64,000 nucleotides of DNA from Dietzia sp. NCCP-2495 (lineage in GTDB: Bacteria > Actinomycetota > Actinomycetes > Mycobacteriales > Mycobacteriaceae), in NCBI RefSeq assembly GCF_026011735.1, contig NZ_BRVN01000014.1, positions 1 through 64,000 of the forward strand. Direction: 5' to 3'. A program made the position numbers and the translations under genes. Numbering within the stretch: the stretch's first letter is position 1; every line of letters begins with the position of its first letter. The notes beneath the pieces were generated by a model. That model did no database searches. It saw nothing but the letters and a program-made list of their open reading frames with translations, and was not told the DNA's origin. Positions 53,827-63,099 of the stretch are shown here, one piece after another.

Positions 53827-54209
53827 CCACCGAAGTCGGTGATGTCCCGGGCGCCTGACACCGCGACGGGCTCCACCAGGAAGCCCGGGACCTCGCGACC
53901 GTCGCCGAGTTCCACCTTCCCGATAGCCATCGGCGCGGGCAGGCCGGCCACAAAGGTACCGAAGTCCGCGGCCGCGAGCTCCCAGATCTCCACCGCCTGT
54001 GCCCGTCCGCCGTTCGCTGTCCGGACCAGCCCCGGCTTGGGTGGATCTGTGGGCAGTGCGTACATGCGGTAGCGCGCTGCAGTGGTGGTGCTCTCGAGCA
54101 GCCGCGCGGACCGCTCCGTGAGCTGGTGGTTCAGGGGTTGACCCCCGAGGTGCGCTCCGGCCACCGCGAGGGGAATGCCCCCCGTCCGGCCGGGATCATC
54201 AGGTTTCAT
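53796..54209 (-). CDS. Allophanate hydrolase C-terminal domain as a separate protein
   Basis: 137 residues from ATG 54209, with AGGAGG five bases upstream. It matches the C-terminal domain of AtzF/DUR1,2-type allophanate hydrolases: LAVAGAHLGGQPLNHQLTERSARL, YRMYALPTDPPKPGLVRT, VEIWELAAADFGTFVAGLPAPMAIGKVEL and ITDFGGWVNYL (core parts GAHLGGQPLNHQL and PAPMAIGKVEL). This domain converts the carbamate intermediate left by the amidase. It is normally fused to the amidase; here the two genes overlap by 11 bp. Confidence 0.88.
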   Translation of the reverse strand: MKPDDPGRTGGIPLAVAGAHLGGQPLNHQLTERSARLLESTTTAARYRMYALPTDPPKPGLVRTANGGRAQAVEIWELAAADFGTFVAGLPAPMAIGKVELGDGREVPGFLVEPVAVSGARDITDFGGWVNYLDSLT

Positions 54210-55530
54210 CATGTCCTCCTTCGCGGGCCACGGCGACGAGACGGGCGTCCTCGAAGGCGTCGCCGATGAGCTGGATACCGAACGGCAACCCCGCGACCCG
54301 CCCGGCCGGCACCGCGAGGGCGCAGAGGTCCAGGAGGTTGGCGAAGTTGGTGAAGCGACCCATGCGGGCGTTGGTGCCCACGGGGTCGGCCGCGACCTCG
54401 TCGAGGGTCGGGTGGAACGTGGTGGTGGGCAGCACCAGCGCGTCGAGGCGACCGAACACCTCCCGCGCCCGCGCGCGGAACACGTCCAGGCGCGCCTGGT
54501 CAGCGAAGACCCGGTGGGCCGGGAGCTCGCCGGCCGCGGAGATGATGCCGCGCACCGTCGGGTCGACCTCCTGTGGGTTGGCGTCCACGAAGGCCCCGAC
54601 CGCGGCGTACCGCTCGGCGACGAACGCGCCCTCGTAGAGCAGCCTCGCGGCCTCGAGGAAGGGGGCGATGTCGACCTCCTCGGTGCGGAAGCCACGGTCG
54701 GCGAACCGCTGGACGGCCGCCGAGTAGGCCTCCCGCCAGCCCGGTGCCAACTCGCCCAGCTGCTCGGTCCGGGCGAACCCGATGGTCCGCTCGAGTGCCG
54801 CGGCCCTGTGCGTGCGCGCTGACCGGGACAGCGGGTCGTCGTCGTCAAGGCCGGTGATCACGTCCGCCGCGAGACGGGCGAGAGACAGGTCGCGCGCCAT
54901 CGTCGTCACCACGTCCTGGCTGCGACACGCGGGCACGACCCCCGTCGTGGGCACGAGGCCCTTGGTCGGCTTGACGCCGTAGAGACCGTGCAGGGCGGCG
55001 GGCACGCGTCCCGAACCGGCGGTGTCCGTGCCCAGGGCGAAGTCCACGACGCCCGTGGCGACGGCGACCGCCGAACCGCTGCTGGACCCGCCCGAGATCC
55101 GGGTGGGGTCCTCGGCGTGCCGGACCGCCCCGTACGGGCTGCGGGTGCCGACCAGTCCCGTGGCGAACTGGTCCAGGTTCGTGGTGCCCAGCACCACCGC
55201 GCCGGCGTCGCGGAGTCGACGGACCGCGACCGCGTCCCGGGCCGGCTCGTACCCGTAGGCCGGGCAGGCCGCCGTGGTGGTGGCACCGGCCACGTCGATG
55301 TTGTTCTTGACGGCGAACAGGGTGCCCGCCAGCGGCAGGTACTCCCCCTGCGCGCGGGCGGTCAGGGCCCGGGACACCTCCTGCGCGACCACCGAGCGGT
55401 CGCGCAGGGTGATCCACGCCTCCGGCCGATCGGCGCGCGCCAGGGTCTCGAACCGTCGGGCGACCAGGTCCTCGGCGGCGCGGCCGGCGTCGTCCGCGGT
55501 GTCCGGTCGGTGGTGGGTCAGGGTGCTCAT
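54199..55530 (-). CDS. atzF: Allophanate hydrolase, amidase domain
   Basis: 443 residues from ATG 55530 (GGGAGAG upstream). Amidase-signature enzyme: catalytic Lys in FAVKNNIDVAG, cis-Ser and Ser in RISGGSSSGSAVAVATG, and DTAGSGRVPAALHGLYGVKPT. The DLCALAVPAGRVAGLPFGIQLIG segment is characteristic of allophanate rather than generic amidases. It releases ammonia from allophanate. It stops short of the fused C-terminal domain, which follows as its own gene. Lies 15 bp after the carboxylase gene in one operon. Confidence 0.92.
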   Translation of the reverse strand: MSTLTHHRPDTADDAGRAAEDLVARRFETLARADRPEAWITLRDRSVVAQEVSRALTARAQGEYLPLAGTLFAVKNNIDVAGATTTAACPAYGYEPARDAVAVRRLRDAGAVVLGTTNLDQFATGLVGTRSPYGAVRHAEDPTRISGGSSSGSAVAVATGVVDFALGTDTAGSGRVPAALHGLYGVKPTKGLVPTTGVVPACRSQDVVTTMARDLSLARLAADVITGLDDDDPLSRSARTHRAAALERTIGFARTEQLGELAPGWREAYSAAVQRFADRGFRTEEVDIAPFLEAARLLYEGAFVAERYAAVGAFVDANPQEVDPTVRGIISAAGELPAHRVFADQARLDVFRARAREVFGRLDALVLPTTTFHPTLDEVAADPVGTNARMGRFTNFANLLDLCALAVPAGRVAGLPFGIQLIGDAFEDARLVAVAREGGHDET

Positions 55531-55545
55531 CAACTCTCCCATGTT

Positions 55546-58500
55546 CTAGACAGCGCTGCTGGTGAGGGTTCCGGATGCGGCGCCGAGCACGTCGTCGACG
55601 ACCGGGCGCAGCACCACGAGCACCGATCCCGGGGCCACCTGGGAGCCGGGTTCGGCCACCACACGCTCGACCACGCCGGCGGCCGGGGCGCGGACCTGGC
55701 TCTCCATCTTCATGGCCTCCACCGCCAGTAGCGACTGTCCCTCGTCCACCGTCTGGCCCACTTCCACGTCCACCCGGAAGACGATCGCCGAGAACGGCGA
55801 CTCGACGGCGTGGGCCCCCTCGGGGATCTCCACGGCCGACTCCTCCACACGGACGGTCTCCGCGAGCTCCGCGGCGCGGGTGAACTCCCCGCTGTCCTCC
55901 CAGCGCTGGCGCTCGGCGTCGAAGGCGTTCTGCTGACGGCGCTTGAAGTCGTCGATGCCCTCGCGGTGGTCCGCGAGGAACCGCTGGTACTCGGCCATCG
56001 AGAACTCCCCGTCCTCGATCCGGATCGGGAGCAGTCCGACCTCCATGTCCGCGCGCATCTCGGCGAGTTCCGCAGAGGAGACGGGGAACCACCGGATGCG
56101 GTCGAAGAACCGCAGCAGCCACGGGGTTCCGGGTGCGTAGGGTCCCCGCTGGCGGTGCGTGGACCAGACCTGGGTGGTCCGGCCGACGAACTGGTACCCG
56201 CCCGGACCCTCCATGCCGTAGATGCACAGGTACGAGCCGCCGATCCCCACGGCGTTCTGCGGCGTCCAGGTCCGTGCCGGGTTGTACTTGGTGGTGACGA
56301 GCCGGTGGCGGGGGTCCACCGGCGTGGCGACGGGCGCACCGAGGTACACGTCGCCCAGGCCGAGGACGAGGTATTCCGCGTCGAACAGCACGGACCGGAC
56401 GTCGTCGGTCGAGTCGAGCCCGTTGACCCTGCGGATGAACTCGATGTTCCACGGGGACCACGGGGCATCGTCGCGGACCCCCTTCTCGTACCGGCGGATC
56501 GCCTCGTGGGTCGAGGGGTCGTCCCAGGACATCGGCAGGTACACGGTGCGGCTGGGCACCTTGAGGTCGTGGGACGAGGGCAGCTCCGCGTCGGCGGCGA
56601 TGAGCACCTCGCAGGCCTCGTCGCAGCGGAGCGTGGCGGGATCGAGGTGCACCTGCAGGGACCGGATGCCCGGCGTCATCTCCAGCACCCCCTCGAGCCG
56701 GCCGGCGTCGACGAGGTCCTGGAGCGAGCGGCGGAGGACCTCCACGCGCATCCGGGATCCGATGTCCAGGCTCATCTCGCCGTACTCGGCGAGGACGTTG
56801 GAGTCCCCGCAGCGTCGGAGGGTCATCTCCGGACGGCCCTCGGTCGCGGGAACCCTCGCGATGATCCCTCCGTCGACGACGGGGGCCCTGCCCGCGGTGA
56901 CCTCGGCGGTCGGGTCGGCGCGCAGGGCATCGGCCTGGACCTGGGTGATGGGCACGAACCGGACGGTGTCCCCCGCCCGCAGCTGCCCCAGCTTCCATTT
57001 CTGCCCGTCCGCGATGGTGGCCGGGCACGTGAATCCGCCGAGGCTCGGACCATCCGGGCCCAGCAGGATGGGCATGTCCCCGGTGTAGTCGACGGCGCCC
57101 ACGGAGTACGGGGTGTCGTGGATGTTGGACGGGTGCATGCCGGCCTCGCCGCCGTCGCGACGTGCCCACTGCGGCTTGGGCCCGATGAGGCGGACGCCGG
57201 TCCGGTCGGAGTTGATGTGCACCTCCCAGCGGGCGGCGTAGAACTCCTCCATGTCCCCCACCGTGAAGAACTCGGGTGCCGCGTGCGGCCCCTCCAGGAC
57301 GCCGATCTCCCACTCGCTCCCGAACCGCGGGCGCTCGTGGGGCGGGACGTCCCGCACAAACTGCCCGGCGGCAGGGGCGTTGATGGGCACCACGTCCCCC
57401 GTGGCGACCGCGCGCCCGGTGGATCCCCCGATCGCCCCCTGCACGAACGTCGAGGCCGAGCCCATGACCAGCGGCACGTCCAGTCCGCCCTCGAGAAGGA
57501 GGTAGGACCGCGTCCCCCGTTCCACCGCACCCAGGTCCAGCTCGTCCCCGGCCCGCAACTCCAGCACCTCCCACCGGGCCACCGGGACGCCGTTCACCGT
57601 GGCGTCGACGGGCGCGCCCGTGAGGATCGCCCGCGTGTCGGAGTGGAAGCGCAGGGCGGGGCCCGCCATGGTGATCTCCAGGCCCGCCGCGCGCTCGGCA
57701 TTACCCAGCGCCCGGTTGCCCAGGAGGAAGGACAGCTCGTCCATCGGCCCCGACGGCGGGATGCCCACCGGCCAGTACCCGACGCGCCCCGGGTGGTCCT
57801 GGATCGTGGTCATGAGACCCGACCGCAGAACCTCGAGTCGACGGTCCACGCTGCGGACATCCTCGAGGGTGCGGGTCGAGTGCTCCGCCGCGGCCACCGA
57901 GTCCAGATCGACGACCGCGCGCAGCACACCCAGGTTGGTGGCCGGGCCGTGGATCCTCGCCTCCGCCAGCGCCTGTCGGAGGGTGGCCCAGGCCTCGTCG
58001 CGGGTCTCGCCGTATGCGATGAGCTTGGCCAGCAGCGGGTCGTAGTGGGCGCTCACCTCCGTGCCGATCTCGATCCAGGAGTCGACCCGCACGCCCTCGG
58101 GCACCGTGAGGCCGGTGACGGTCCCGGCGCTCGGCCGGTTGTCGAGGTCGGTGTTCTCCGCGTAGACCCGGGCCTCGACGGCCGCGCCCCGCGGCGCCGG
58201 CTCCGTGTCGAACATGGCGGTGTCGCCGCCGGCGAGCCGCACCATCCACCCGACGAGGTCGATCCCGTACACCGCCTCGGTCACCGGGTGCTCGACCTGC
58301 AGCCGGGTGTTGACCTCGAGGAACGACACGGACTGCCGGGCCGGGTCGTAGATGAACTCCACCGTCCCCGCGGAGCGGTAGTCGACGGAGGCGCACAGGG
58401 TCCGCGCGGCCTCGTGCATCCGGGTGCGCACCGCGTCCGGGAGCGCGGGGGCGGGGGCCTCCTCCACCACCTTCTGGTGCCGGCGTTGCAGGGTGCAGTC

Positions 58501-59193
58501 GCGGTCGCCGAGGACCATGACGCGACCCTCGCCGTCGCCGAAGACCTGCACCTCCACGTGTCGGGCGTGGTCCACCAGACGCTCGAGGAAGACGCCCGCC
58601 GACGCGAAGTTGGCACCGGCCACCCGCCGGACGCCGTCCCAGCCGTCCCGAAGGTCCTCCGGGCCGCGGCAGGCCGCCATGCCGATGCCCCCGCCGCCCG
58701 CCGTGGCCTTGAGCATGACCGGATAGCCGATCGCGTCCGCGGCCGCGAGGGCGTCCTCCACGCTGTCCAGCACGCCGGTGCCCGCCAACAGTGGCACGTC
58801 CGCGGCCTCCGCGGCGGCGCGGGCGGTGTGCTTGGTGCCGAAGACCGACAGCTGGTCGACCGTGGGGCCGATGAAGGCGATCCCGGCGGCCTCACAGGCG
58901 GCGGCGAACTCGGTGCTCTCGGACAGGAAGCCGTACCCCGGGTGGATGGCGTCCGCGCCGGACTCGCGGGCCGCGGCGATCACGGCGTCCGTGTCGAGGT
59001 AGCTCTGGTCGGCCGGCGCCGGGCCGAGGCGGACCGCGCGGTCGGCGGCGGTCGCGTGCAACGCCCCGCGGTCCGCGTCGGAGAACACGGCCACGGACTC
59101 GAGGCCCATGGAGCGGAGGGTCCGGATGATGCGGACGGCTATCTCGCCGCGGTTGGCCACGAGGACGGTCCGCAGGGTGGGGGTGGTCGTCAT
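55546..59193 (-). CDS. Biotin-dependent guanidine (or urea) carboxylase
   Basis: 1215 residues from ATG 59193 (GAGGAGA upstream). Biotin carboxylase domain, about 1-450: VLVANRGEIAVRIIRTL, KATAGGGGIGMAACRG, FLEVNTRLQVEHPVTEAVYGIDLV. Carboxyltransferase (KipA/AHS-type) regions, about 470-1010: TIQDHPGRVGYWPVGIPPSGPMD, GFTCPATIADGQKWKLGQL, EYGEMSLDIGSRMR. The rest contains NPARTWTPQNAVGIGGSYLCIYGMEGPGGYQFVGRT. The C-terminal BCCP holds the biotinyl Lys in AVEAMKMESQV. The companion DUF1989 genes point to guanidine as substrate, giving carboxyguanidine; enzymes of this gene context were long called urea carboxylase. Confidence 0.93.
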   Translation of the reverse strand: MTTTPTLRTVLVANRGEIAVRIIRTLRSMGLESVAVFSDADRGALHATAADRAVRLGPAPADQSYLDTDAVIAAARESGADAIHPGYGFLSESTEFAAACEAAGIAFIGPTVDQLSVFGTKHTARAAAEAADVPLLAGTGVLDSVEDALAAADAIGYPVMLKATAGGGGIGMAACRGPEDLRDGWDGVRRVAGANFASAGVFLERLVDHARHVEVQVFGDGEGRVMVLGDRDCTLQRRHQKVVEEAPAPALPDAVRTRMHEAARTLCASVDYRSAGTVEFIYDPARQSVSFLEVNTRLQVEHPVTEAVYGIDLVGWMVRLAGGDTAMFDTEPAPRGAAVEARVYAENTDLDNRPSAGTVTGLTVPEGVRVDSWIEIGTEVSAHYDPLLAKLIAYGETRDEAWATLRQALAEARIHGPATNLGVLRAVVDLDSVAAAEHSTRTLEDVRSVDRRLEVLRSGLMTTIQDHPGRVGYWPVGIPPSGPMDELSFLLGNRALGNAERAAGLEITMAGPALRFHSDTRAILTGAPVDATVNGVPVARWEVLELRAGDELDLGAVERGTRSYLLLEGGLDVPLVMGSASTFVQGAIGGSTGRAVATGDVVPINAPAAGQFVRDVPPHERPRFGSEWEIGVLEGPHAAPEFFTVGDMEEFYAARWEVHINSDRTGVRLIGPKPQWARRDGGEAGMHPSNIHDTPYSVGAVDYTGDMPILLGPDGPSLGGFTCPATIADGQKWKLGQLRAGDTVRFVPITQVQADALRADPTAEVTAGRAPVVDGGIIARVPATEGRPEMTLRRCGDSNVLAEYGEMSLDIGSRMRVEVLRRSLQDLVDAGRLEGVLEMTPGIRSLQVHLDPATLRCDEACEVLIAADAELPSSHDLKVPSRTVYLPMSWDDPSTHEAIRRYEKGVRDDAPWSPWNIEFIRRVNGLDSTDDVRSVLFDAEYLVLGLGDVYLGAPVATPVDPRHRLVTTKYNPARTWTPQNAVGIGGSYLCIYGMEGPGGYQFVGRTTQVWSTHRQRGPYAPGTPWLLRFFDRIRWFPVSSAELAEMRADMEVGLLPIRIEDGEFSMAEYQRFLADHREGIDDFKRRQQNAFDAERQRWEDSGEFTRAAELAETVRVEESAVEIPEGAHAVESPFSAIVFRVDVEVGQTVDEGQSLLAVEAMKMESQVRAPAAGVVERVVAEPGSQVAPGSVLVVLRPVVDDVLGAASGTLTSSAV

Positions 59194-59194
59194 G

Positions 59195-59827
59195 TCAGTT
59201 CTCCTCGTCGGCGGCACCGGTGATGACCATCTCGACCGCGGTCGGATGGAAGCCGTTGCACGGGTTGTTGACCTGCGGGCAGTTGGAGACGATCACGAGC
59301 GTGTCGCGCTCGGCCCGCAGGCTCACCGACAGTCCCGGCGCGGAGATGCCGTCGACGATCCCCAGGGCGCCGTCCGGGTCGACCGGCACGTTCATGAACC
59401 AGTTGACGTTGGAGACCTGGTCGCGCCGCCCCAGCCCGTGCCGGGACAGCTCGAGCAGGAAGTTGTCCGCGCAGCCGTGTTGGCTCCAGGTGTGGTGTCC
59501 GTAGCGCAGGGTGTTGGACTCCTTCGAGCAGGCGCCCCCGAGGGTGTCGTGGCGTTCGACGTCGGTGGCGACCACGGTGAGCAGCGGGTCGTACTCGTTG
59601 GTCCGGAGCACGGACCCGGCGGTGAGGAACACCGAGTCCTGCCCTTGCAGGGTGGCCTGGGCGCTGTACGCGCGGGCGGTGTCGTGGGCGTCGTAGGCGA
59701 GGAAGTCGACGGCCTGGTTGCCCTCGAGGTCGACGATCGTGAGCGTCTGGCCCGCCTTCAACACGGCCGACCAGGGTCCCCGCGGGGGCACGGTCTCGCG
59801 GCGCAGGACGGAGTCGTGGATGGTCAT
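59195..59827 (-). CDS. DUF1989 protein (UAAP2 type), carboxyguanidine deiminase subunit
   Basis: 210 residues from ATG 59827 (AAGGAG upstream). DUF1989 fold with conserved metal-site residues: LEGNQAVDFLAYDA, GGACSKESNTLRYG, HGCADNFLLEL and NCPQVNNPCNGFHPT (several Cys/His). Proteins of this family next to urea carboxylase genes were shown to be subunits of carboxyguanidine deiminase (CgdA/CgdB), making allophanate and ammonia. Its stop is one base before the carboxylase ATG. Confidence 0.88.
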   Translation of the reverse strand: MTIHDSVLRRETVPPRGPWSAVLKAGQTLTIVDLEGNQAVDFLAYDAHDTARAYSAQATLQGQDSVFLTAGSVLRTNEYDPLLTVVATDVERHDTLGGACSKESNTLRYGHHTWSQHGCADNFLLELSRHGLGRRDQVSNVNWFMNVPVDPDGALGIVDGISAPGLSVSLRAERDTLVIVSNCPQVNNPCNGFHPTAVEMVITGAADEEN

Positions 59828-59850
59828 CTGTGGGCTCCTTGGATAGTGGG

Positions 59851-60702
59851 TCAGGCCAGGCCGGCGGCGCGGAGGTACTCGAGGGTGTTCTCGTGGGCTC
59901 GTCGGCGTTCCGGATCGAGCTCGGCGATCGGGGCACCGGACGAGCCACCCGCGCCGCGGTGGGCCAGGACGTCCACCGGGGTGTTCACGTACTCCGCCCG
60001 CGGGTCCAGGGGGTGGGCGGCGTTGGCGATCAGGGCGATCACCGGCATCTCGGTGACGATCGAGACGGTGGCGCCGGGCCCCGCGGACCCCGTGAACTCC
60101 GGTCGCCCGTCGGCGGTGATGTTCACGCCCTGGAAGAACGACAGCGCGGGCGGGATGTCCCGGCGGTTGAGGCCGTACTTCAGGCCGGCCACGGTGAGCA
60201 GCTCGCGGCCAGCGGGGCTCGGCCCGTGGACCTGGCCGTCGCCGTAGCGTTCCTCGTTGCGGGCCCGGCTGCTGGGGCCGTACAGGCCGTCGTGACGGCC
60301 CGACGTGTCCTCCAGCACGGTGGCCAGCGCGCGACCGGACGCCGAGAGCAGCACCTGCCCCACCGCGCTGTACACCTGCCACTGGATCTTCATGGTGTCG
60401 GCCACGTTGAGCCGCTCGGCGGTGTCCGCCGCGTTGTACAGGACGACCGAGGCGCACGCGTCGCCCTCGACGTCGGTCAGTCGCAGGACCGTGCCCCGGT
60501 CGAGCAGCCGGTGCGAGTAGTTCCCGCCGGCGATCCGCTCGGCCCACACGATGTCGAGCGGGCCGCCGTCGGCGTCCGTGGTCTGCACCTGCGTCGACGG
60601 GACCGTGGGCCGCGCGTCGACCACGGTGCCCTCCTGCGCCCGCGCGTGATCGCGGGCGGCGCTGGTGGTCGCGGTCGACGAGCCCGCCTGTGTTGTCGTC
60701 AT
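59851..60702 (-). CDS. DUF1989 protein (UAAP1 type), carboxyguanidine deiminase subunit
   Basis: 283 residues, the longer partner of the pair. After a Thr/Ala-rich start: GGNYSHRLLDRGTVLRLTDVEGDACASVVLYNAADTAERLNVADT (core VEGDACASVVLYNA), TSGRHDGLYG, LNRRDIPPALSFFQGVNI and VALIANAAHPLDPR-like residues. AGGAGGG precedes the ATG at 60702. First gene of the operon, divergent from the TetR gene, with the operator-like repeat at 60718-60750 between them. Confidence 0.88.
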   Translation of the reverse strand: MTTTQAGSSTATTSAARDHARAQEGTVVDARPTVPSTQVQTTDADGGPLDIVWAERIAGGNYSHRLLDRGTVLRLTDVEGDACASVVLYNAADTAERLNVADTMKIQWQVYSAVGQVLLSASGRALATVLEDTSGRHDGLYGPSSRARNEERYGDGQVHGPSPAGRELLTVAGLKYGLNRRDIPPALSFFQGVNITADGRPEFTGSAGPGATVSIVTEMPVIALIANAAHPLDPRAEYVNTPVDVLAHRGAGGSSGAPIAELDPERRRAHENTLEYLRAAGLA

Positions 60703-60717
60703 CTCCGTGCCCTCCTA

Positions 60718-60750
60718 CTGTTTTCTATCGGTTGATCTAAAGTGAAACAG
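60718..60750. promoter_or_regulatory. Operator-like repeat before the guanidine operon, AmtR-like
   Basis: CTGTTT (60718-60723) and AAACAG (60745-60750) form an inverted repeat around TTTCTATCGGTTGATCTAAA. That core resembles the AmtR box of corynebacteria (TTTCTAT-N6-ATAGA-like) in the left half but differs in the right. It overlaps the minus-strand -10 region (TTTAGAT), so a TetR repressor bound here would block the operon. Confidence 0.5.
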
Positions 60751-60850
60751 CGGCGTGTTGCGCCACCGTTGGGCCGCAGTTTCGTACGTGTTACGTCGCG
60801 CCCCACGGCCGCTGCCGTGGCCGCGACCAGGCGATTGCTACTCTCGGCGG

Positions 60851-61531
60851 GTGACCAAGTACCGCGGGCGGCCCCGCCGCAACCCCGGGTCGCCGACCGG
60901 GCTCGGCAGCGAGGCGGACATCCTGCACGCCGCCGGGGAGCTGTTCGTCACCCGGGGATTCGGTCGCACCAGCACCCGCGCGATCGCCGAGGGCGCCGGC
61001 CTGCAGCAGGCCAGCGTCTACCACTGGTTCGGATCCAAGGACGCGATCCTCCTGCGGCTGGTGCTGGGCACCGTCGTCCCCTCCCGCCACGTCGCGGACG
61101 AGTTGGTGGGTTCCGGGTCCCCCGCGCACGTCCTGCTGTGGGCCCTGGCGTACTCGGACGCCACGGTCCTGTGCGAGGACCCGCAGAACCTGGGGGTGCT
61201 GTACTTCGATCCGGAGCTCGACGGCGACCGCTTCCGCGAGTTCCACGAGGTGCGAGTCCGTCTGCACGACTGCTACCGGGTCCTGCTCGACCGGACGACG
61301 GGCGCCACGGCCACCGAGGTGGACGTGGCGATGGTGGTGGGCCTGGTGGAGAACGTCATCACCTACCGACGGCGCTCGCCCTCGCCGATCCCCGCGGACA
61401 CGCCCGAGCGCATCGCCGACGCAGTGCTGACGCTGGCGCGGGTCCCCCACCTGGTCACCGATGAGACGCGGGCCCGGGGAGTCGAGGTGCTCGCTGCTCT
61501 CGACTCCCCGGGCCCGGGGTCTGCCCGCTGA
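60851..61531 (+). CDS. TetR-family regulator of the guanidine/urea operon
   Basis: 226 residues from GTG 60851. Helix-turn-helix: GLGSEADILHAAGELFVTRGFGRTSTRAIAEGAGLQQASVYHWFGSKDAILL (core TRAIAEGAGLQQASVYHWFGSK). A TACTCT -10 box (60839-60844) six bases upstream suggests a leaderless transcript. Divergent placement makes it the probable regulator of the DUF1989-carboxylase-hydrolase operon. It may be an AmtR relative, since AmtR controls a urea amidolyase-type operon in M. smegmatis. Confidence 0.88.
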   Translation: MTKYRGRPRRNPGSPTGLGSEADILHAAGELFVTRGFGRTSTRAIAEGAGLQQASVYHWFGSKDAILLRLVLGTVVPSRHVADELVGSGSPAHVLLWALAYSDATVLCEDPQNLGVLYFDPELDGDRFREFHEVRVRLHDCYRVLLDRTTGATATEVDVAMVVGLVENVITYRRRSPSPIPADTPERIADAVLTLARVPHLVTDETRARGVEVLAALDSPGPGSAR

Positions 61532-61560
61532 CGCCGACCAGGGCCGACGGGCGGGGCGGG

Positions 61561-63099
61561 TCAGGCTCTCGCGGCGACCTCCGCGGTCGGGCGGGCCGCG
61601 GTGTCCTCCGCGAGGGTGGCCTCCGCGAGGGCCGCGGTGTCTGGCGTCCGCGGCTGCTCCGGTCCGACGGGCGCCGCCCCGGGTCCCGCGGTCCGCGTGT
61701 CATAGGCGGCCACGGCCACGTAGACCACGAGTGACACCCCGGCGGCGAGGAACGTCGTCCAGCCGTCCACGCTCTGGGTCACCACGTCGTTGGGGACGTA
61801 GGCCAGCGTGTTCTCCACGCCGTAGATGGTGGGGGTGAACACGAAGAAGCCCAGCCGCACCCCGAGCCCCAGGATGGTCGAGATCACCAGCGCCCTCGTA
61901 CTGACCAGCCGCGTCCACAGCGACAGGACGAACGGCGCCACGATACTCGCGCACAGCAGGTCGAAGGTCAGCGTGAGCAGGATGCCCGTGTGGTTGACCC
62001 GCAGTGCCACCAGGACCCCGATCGCGGCGACGGGCACCATGGCCAGGCGGGAGGCCTGGAGCACGCTCACCGGTAGCGTCCGAGTGTGCAGCACGGTGCC
62101 CACCACGATGGACGAGGACGCCAGGAGGATTCCGCTCACCGTGGTGAGCGAGGCCGCCAGCAGACCCGAGACGACCAACATCGCCACCGGCGTGGGCACC
62201 TGCCCGGCCAGGAGCTGGAAGAGGATCGGCGCGTCGGTGGCGCCGTCGCCGAGCAGGCCGACCCCGGTCACCGCCACGGCGGCGAGCGGGACACACAGGA
62301 TCACCGTTCCGGCTGCGGCGATCAGGCTCGCCGCCCGGGCGCCGCGGGCGTTCCGGGAGGAGGACACCCGCTGGAAGACGTCGATGGCCACCAGGTTGCC
62401 GAAGCCCAGCGCGAACAGCGTCGCCCAGTTGATCACCGAACCCGCTGCCTGGTCGGTCACCTGCTCGAGGTCCGCGATGCCGAGCCCGGCCGGGGCGCTG
62501 TACCCGGGGCCGAGGAACAACCACAGCGAGATCCCGACGAACCCGACCACCATGATCGCCATGACGAACACGCCCGTGTACACCGACGCGAACATCCCGC
62601 CGACCATCGTGTAGGCCAGGATCGCGACGGTGACGACGACGATCGCCACCCAGTACGGCACGCCCAGGAAGTGGTCCATCATGTGGCCCAGGGCGACGAG
62701 GTTGCCCGCCATGAGGATCCCGAAGCTGGCGACGGTCAGGACGGCGCACAGGATCTCACCGGTCCGTCCGAACCGCCCGCGGAAGTACTCGGGCAGCGAG
62801 TACAGCTCGAGTGCGCGGACCTTTTTGGCCACGAACAGGCCCATCATGAGGAATGACAGAGCGAGCCCCAGCGGCATCGCCGCCCCGGCCCAGAAGCCGA
62901 AGCCGCCGGCCAGGTCCGCCGCGCCCACGGTCGCGTTGGAGTCGATCACCTGGGACATGAGCAGGACGGCCACCAGGGGCACGGCGAGCGAGCGCCCCGC
63001 GACGGCGAAATTGCGGTTCTCACCCCGGACCCTGCGTGAGGACGACAGGCCCAGGACGACGAGGACGAGGACGGTCGCCCCGATTGCTGCGCTGATCAT
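61561..63099 (-). CDS. Sodium:solute symporter family transporter
   Basis: 512 residues, about thirteen membrane helices of the LeuT-fold SSS family: ENRNFAVAGRSLAVPLVAVLLMSQVIDSNATVGAADLAGGFGFWAG (helix 1 region; key part AVAGRSLAVPL), LYSLPEYFRGRFG and GLLAASLTTVSGILLASSSIVVG (helix 8 sodium-site region, LAASLTTVSGI). The C-terminal tail is Ala/Pro/Glu-rich. Coupled to the oxygenase gene by ATGA. Substrate not readable; by context a guanidino compound, guanidine or urea. Confidence 0.88.
   Translation of the reverse strand: MISAAIGATVLVLVVLGLSSSRRVRGENRNFAVAGRSLAVPLVAVLLMSQVIDSNATVGAADLAGGFGFWAGAAMPLGLALSFLMMGLFVAKKVRALELYSLPEYFRGRFGRTGEILCAVLTVASFGILMAGNLVALGHMMDHFLGVPYWVAIVVVTVAILAYTMVGGMFASVYTGVFVMAIMVVGFVGISLWLFLGPGYSAPAGLGIADLEQVTDQAAGSVINWATLFALGFGNLVAIDVFQRVSSSRNARGARAASLIAAAGTVILCVPLAAVAVTGVGLLGDGATDAPILFQLLAGQVPTPVAMLVVSGLLAASLTTVSGILLASSSIVVGTVLHTRTLPVSVLQASRLAMVPVAAIGVLVALRVNHTGILLTLTFDLLCASIVAPFVLSLWTRLVSTRALVISTILGLGVRLGFFVFTPTIYGVENTLAYVPNDVVTQSVDGWTTFLAAGVSLVVYVAVAAYDTRTAGPGAAPVGPEQPRTPDTAALAEATLAEDTAARPTAEVAARA

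Noticed and set aside
55810-59223. A >1100-codon open frame on the plus strand opposite the carboxylase gene
   Set aside because: It is the high-GC mirror of the real gene: rich in Arg/Gly/His/Val, with no domain, while the minus strand encodes a complete biotin carboxylase.
60703-60850. Possible guanidine-I (ykkC) riboswitch upstream of the guanidine operon
   Set aside because: The space is only 148 bp, holds TetR-type operator sequence, and I could not find the conserved ykkC cores.
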